A stretch of DNA of 64,000 bases, taken from assembly GCF_014154935.1 (NCBI RefSeq), contig NZ_JACEHH010000031.1, positions 1-64,000 on the forward strand, written 5' to 3'. Below the pieces are notes generated by a model that was given only the letters and a program-made list of their open reading frames with translations, searched no databases and was not told the origin of the DNA. The DNA is from Stieleria mannarensis. Its GTDB lineage: Bacteria; Planctomycetota; Planctomycetia; Pirellulales; Pirellulaceae. The first letter of the stretch is position 1, and each line of letters starts with the position of its first letter. This document shows positions 62,730 to 64,000 of this stretch, piece by piece. The position numbers and the translations under genes are program-made.

Positions 62730-64000
62730 CTACGTCGTCTGCCGGGTGAACAGCTGGTTGATTTCGTCGGCCAGGATATTGATCCCGCGGCGGAGCACCG
62801 GTTCGGAGGTGGTGAAGCTGATCCTCAGACACTCATTGCGGTGGGGCCAATCGTCGTCGGGGAGTCCGAAAAAGAAGTAGTGGCCGGAGATCACCATGAC
62901 GCCTCGCTGTTTCAGCCGCCGATAGAGTTCGGCCGACGAAATCGGCAGCCCTTCTAGCCACAGCCACAGGAAAAACGCGCCTTCGCGACGATGGATACGG
63001 TAGGGCACGGAATCATCAAGTGCTTCGACCAGCCAATCATGAGCATGACGTGAACGCTGCTCATAAAACGGACGAATCACATCGTGGCTGATCGAGATGA
63101 TTTCGCCGCTGTCGATCATCGGTCGAATGATCGCTTGGCCGATGTTGTTGTTGGCCAGGGACGAGATCGCGTTCATCGATCCGATCCACTGGATCATTTC
63201 CTCGCTGCCGATCACGATCCCCGTCCGCGTCCCGGGAAGTCCCAGTTTGGAAAGGCTGTAGGTCAGCACCATCGACGGTCGCCAGATCGGCGTGCTGTCG
63301 GTGAAGATCACGCCCGGAAAGGGATCGCCGTAGGCGTTGTCGACGATCAGCGGGATGTCGTTCTGCTCGGCCAGCTCCGCCAAATGTTCCAGTTCGGCGT
63401 CGGACACGACATTGGAAGAGGGGTTGGTCGGCCGCGACAGGCAGATCGCTGCGATCGAATCGTCGATTTCCAAGGAGTCAAAATCAATCGCGTACTTGAA
63501 CTCGTGGTCACCGATTTTTTCGATTTTCGGTTGCACCGCGCGATAAAGGTCACTGGACGTCGCCAGGTCGGCGTACCCGATGTACTCCGGGACGATCGGA
63601 AGCAGCACCTTGCGCTCCGTTCCATCATCAAACCTTCCCGCCAAGGCGTTGAGGAACAGGAAGAACGCCGTCTGTCCGCCGGCGGTGATGCAAACGTTCT
63701 TTGCCGTGATCGGCCAACCGAATTCCCGCGCGAACAATTCGGCGACCGAATCGCGAAACGCGGCGTCCCCTGCGGGAGGTTGGTAGTCGCCCAGCACCGC
63801 GGAGACCTGCGTCGGGTCGCCGGCCAGTTCGCGGAACCGCGCCAACCAACGCTGGTCCACCTCGGGGATGTGGGCCGGCTGGCCGCCGCCGAGCATGCAC
63901 AGGTTCTCATCGCCTGAAGCAAGCGTTTCGCCCAGGTCCTGCATCAATTCGCCGATCCCCGAGTCTAACGCGAGGCGGTTTCCGAAGGTCGAAAGGGAGT
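62730..64000 (-). CDS. avtA: Valine-pyruvate aminotransferase AvtA (5' end beyond window)
   Basis: A PLP-dependent class I aminotransferase very similar to E. coli AvtA (417 residues), which exchanges alanine and 2-oxoisovalerate. Markers are LCMLGGGQPAHIPE, 'PEYIGYADL', 'ICLSRPTNPSSNVV', the PLP-lysine segment 'TYSLSKLGLPGTRTG', and 'GAFFLWLWLEGLPI'. The frame continues past the first in-window ATG (63944) to the right edge without a stop. The extra residues (LSTFGNRLALDSGIGEL) match the N-terminus of E. coli AvtA, so the true start lies just outside the window. It stands apart from any branched-chain amino-acid genes. Confidence 0.93.
   Translation of the reverse strand, partial: SLSTFGNRLALDSGIGELMQDLGETLASGDENLCMLGGGQPAHIPEVDQRWLARFRELAGDPTQVSAVLGDYQPPAGDAAFRDSVAELFAREFGWPITAKNVCITAGGQTAFFLFLNALAGRFDDGTERKVLLPIVPEYIGYADLATSSDLYRAVQPKIEKIGDHEFKYAIDFDSLEIDDSIAAICLSRPTNPSSNVVSDAELEHLAELAEQNDIPLIVDNAYGDPFPGVIFTDSTPIWRPSMVLTYSLSKLGLPGTRTGIVIGSEEMIQWIGSMNAISSLANNNIGQAIIRPMIDSGEIISISHDVIRPFYEQRSRHAHDWLVEALDDSVPYRIHRREGAFFLWLWLEGLPISSAELYRRLKQRGVMVISGHYFFFGLPDDDWPHRNECLRISFTTSEPVLRRGINILADEINQLFTRQTT

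Overview
The window looks like chromosomal DNA of a planctomycete, most likely of the Pirellulaceae (Rhodopirellula/Stieleria-like). Direct support: high G+C, DUF1559 proteins with an H-X9-DG motif, a LEPR-XLL-like export motif with C-terminal dockerin-like repeats, two sulfatases, CRTAC1-type FG-GAP/ASPIC lipoproteins, multihaem cytochromes, a methanofuran-type C1 enzyme (MfnB family), and many interspersed palindromic repeats. I found no tRNA, rRNA, CRISPR array, transposase or prophage gene. The last gene (avtA) runs off the right edge.

Layout. 0-4.2 kb (minus): an ECF sigma factor followed by three overlapping or abutting genes (membrane-anchored putative anti-sigma factor, exported protein, exported DUF1559 protein). 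4.6-26.4 kb is mostly housekeeping: hrpA helicase, a small conserved protein, a complementary pair of M16 peptidase subunits, miaB, lpd, rpsD, an OleA/FabH-like thiolase, a class-I amidotransferase-like protein without its catalytic cysteine, leuS, a thymidine kinase remnant and gyrB. 26.7-37.9 kb is an exported/redox locus: a secreted protein and two CRTAC1 lipoproteins on minus, and divergently a pseudopilin-like DUF1559 protein, a 60-residue lipoprotein, a heptahaem cytochrome and a TPR lipoprotein on plus. 38-44.3 kb: DUF2784 membrane protein, CPBP protease, RNase D, MfnB-like enzyme, small proteins, TraB/GumN-like protein, a DUF374 acyltransferase and a zinc-ribbon-like protein. 44.8-51.4 kb (minus): a marR-adaptor-RND pump-acyltransferase operon with an 8-bp minisatellite between the first two genes. 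51.6-56.3 kb: an oxidoreductase, then three translationally overlapping genes (membrane protein, WD40-like membrane protein, LEPR-XLL/dockerin exported protein). 56.3-64 kb: a cytochrome-TPR fusion, a permuted NlpC/P60-like protein with a proline-rich tail, two sulfatases and avtA.

How parts may work together. The sigma factor probably drives its own exported operon. The cytochrome and TPR lipoprotein at 35-38 kb are separate genes, but a homologous heptahaem cytochrome is fused to a TPR domain at 56-58 kb, which suggests the two act together at the cell envelope. The MarR regulator has a palindromic candidate operator just upstream of its start and probably controls the efflux operon.

The intergenic DNA carries at least seven repeat families, several with hairpin potential. 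Some run into the 3' ends of genes and supply their stop codons. The most unusual points are the redox/propeller locus, the cytochrome-TPR fusion, the cysteine-less amidotransferase homologue, the tdk remnant, the minisatellite in the efflux operon and the repeat families.
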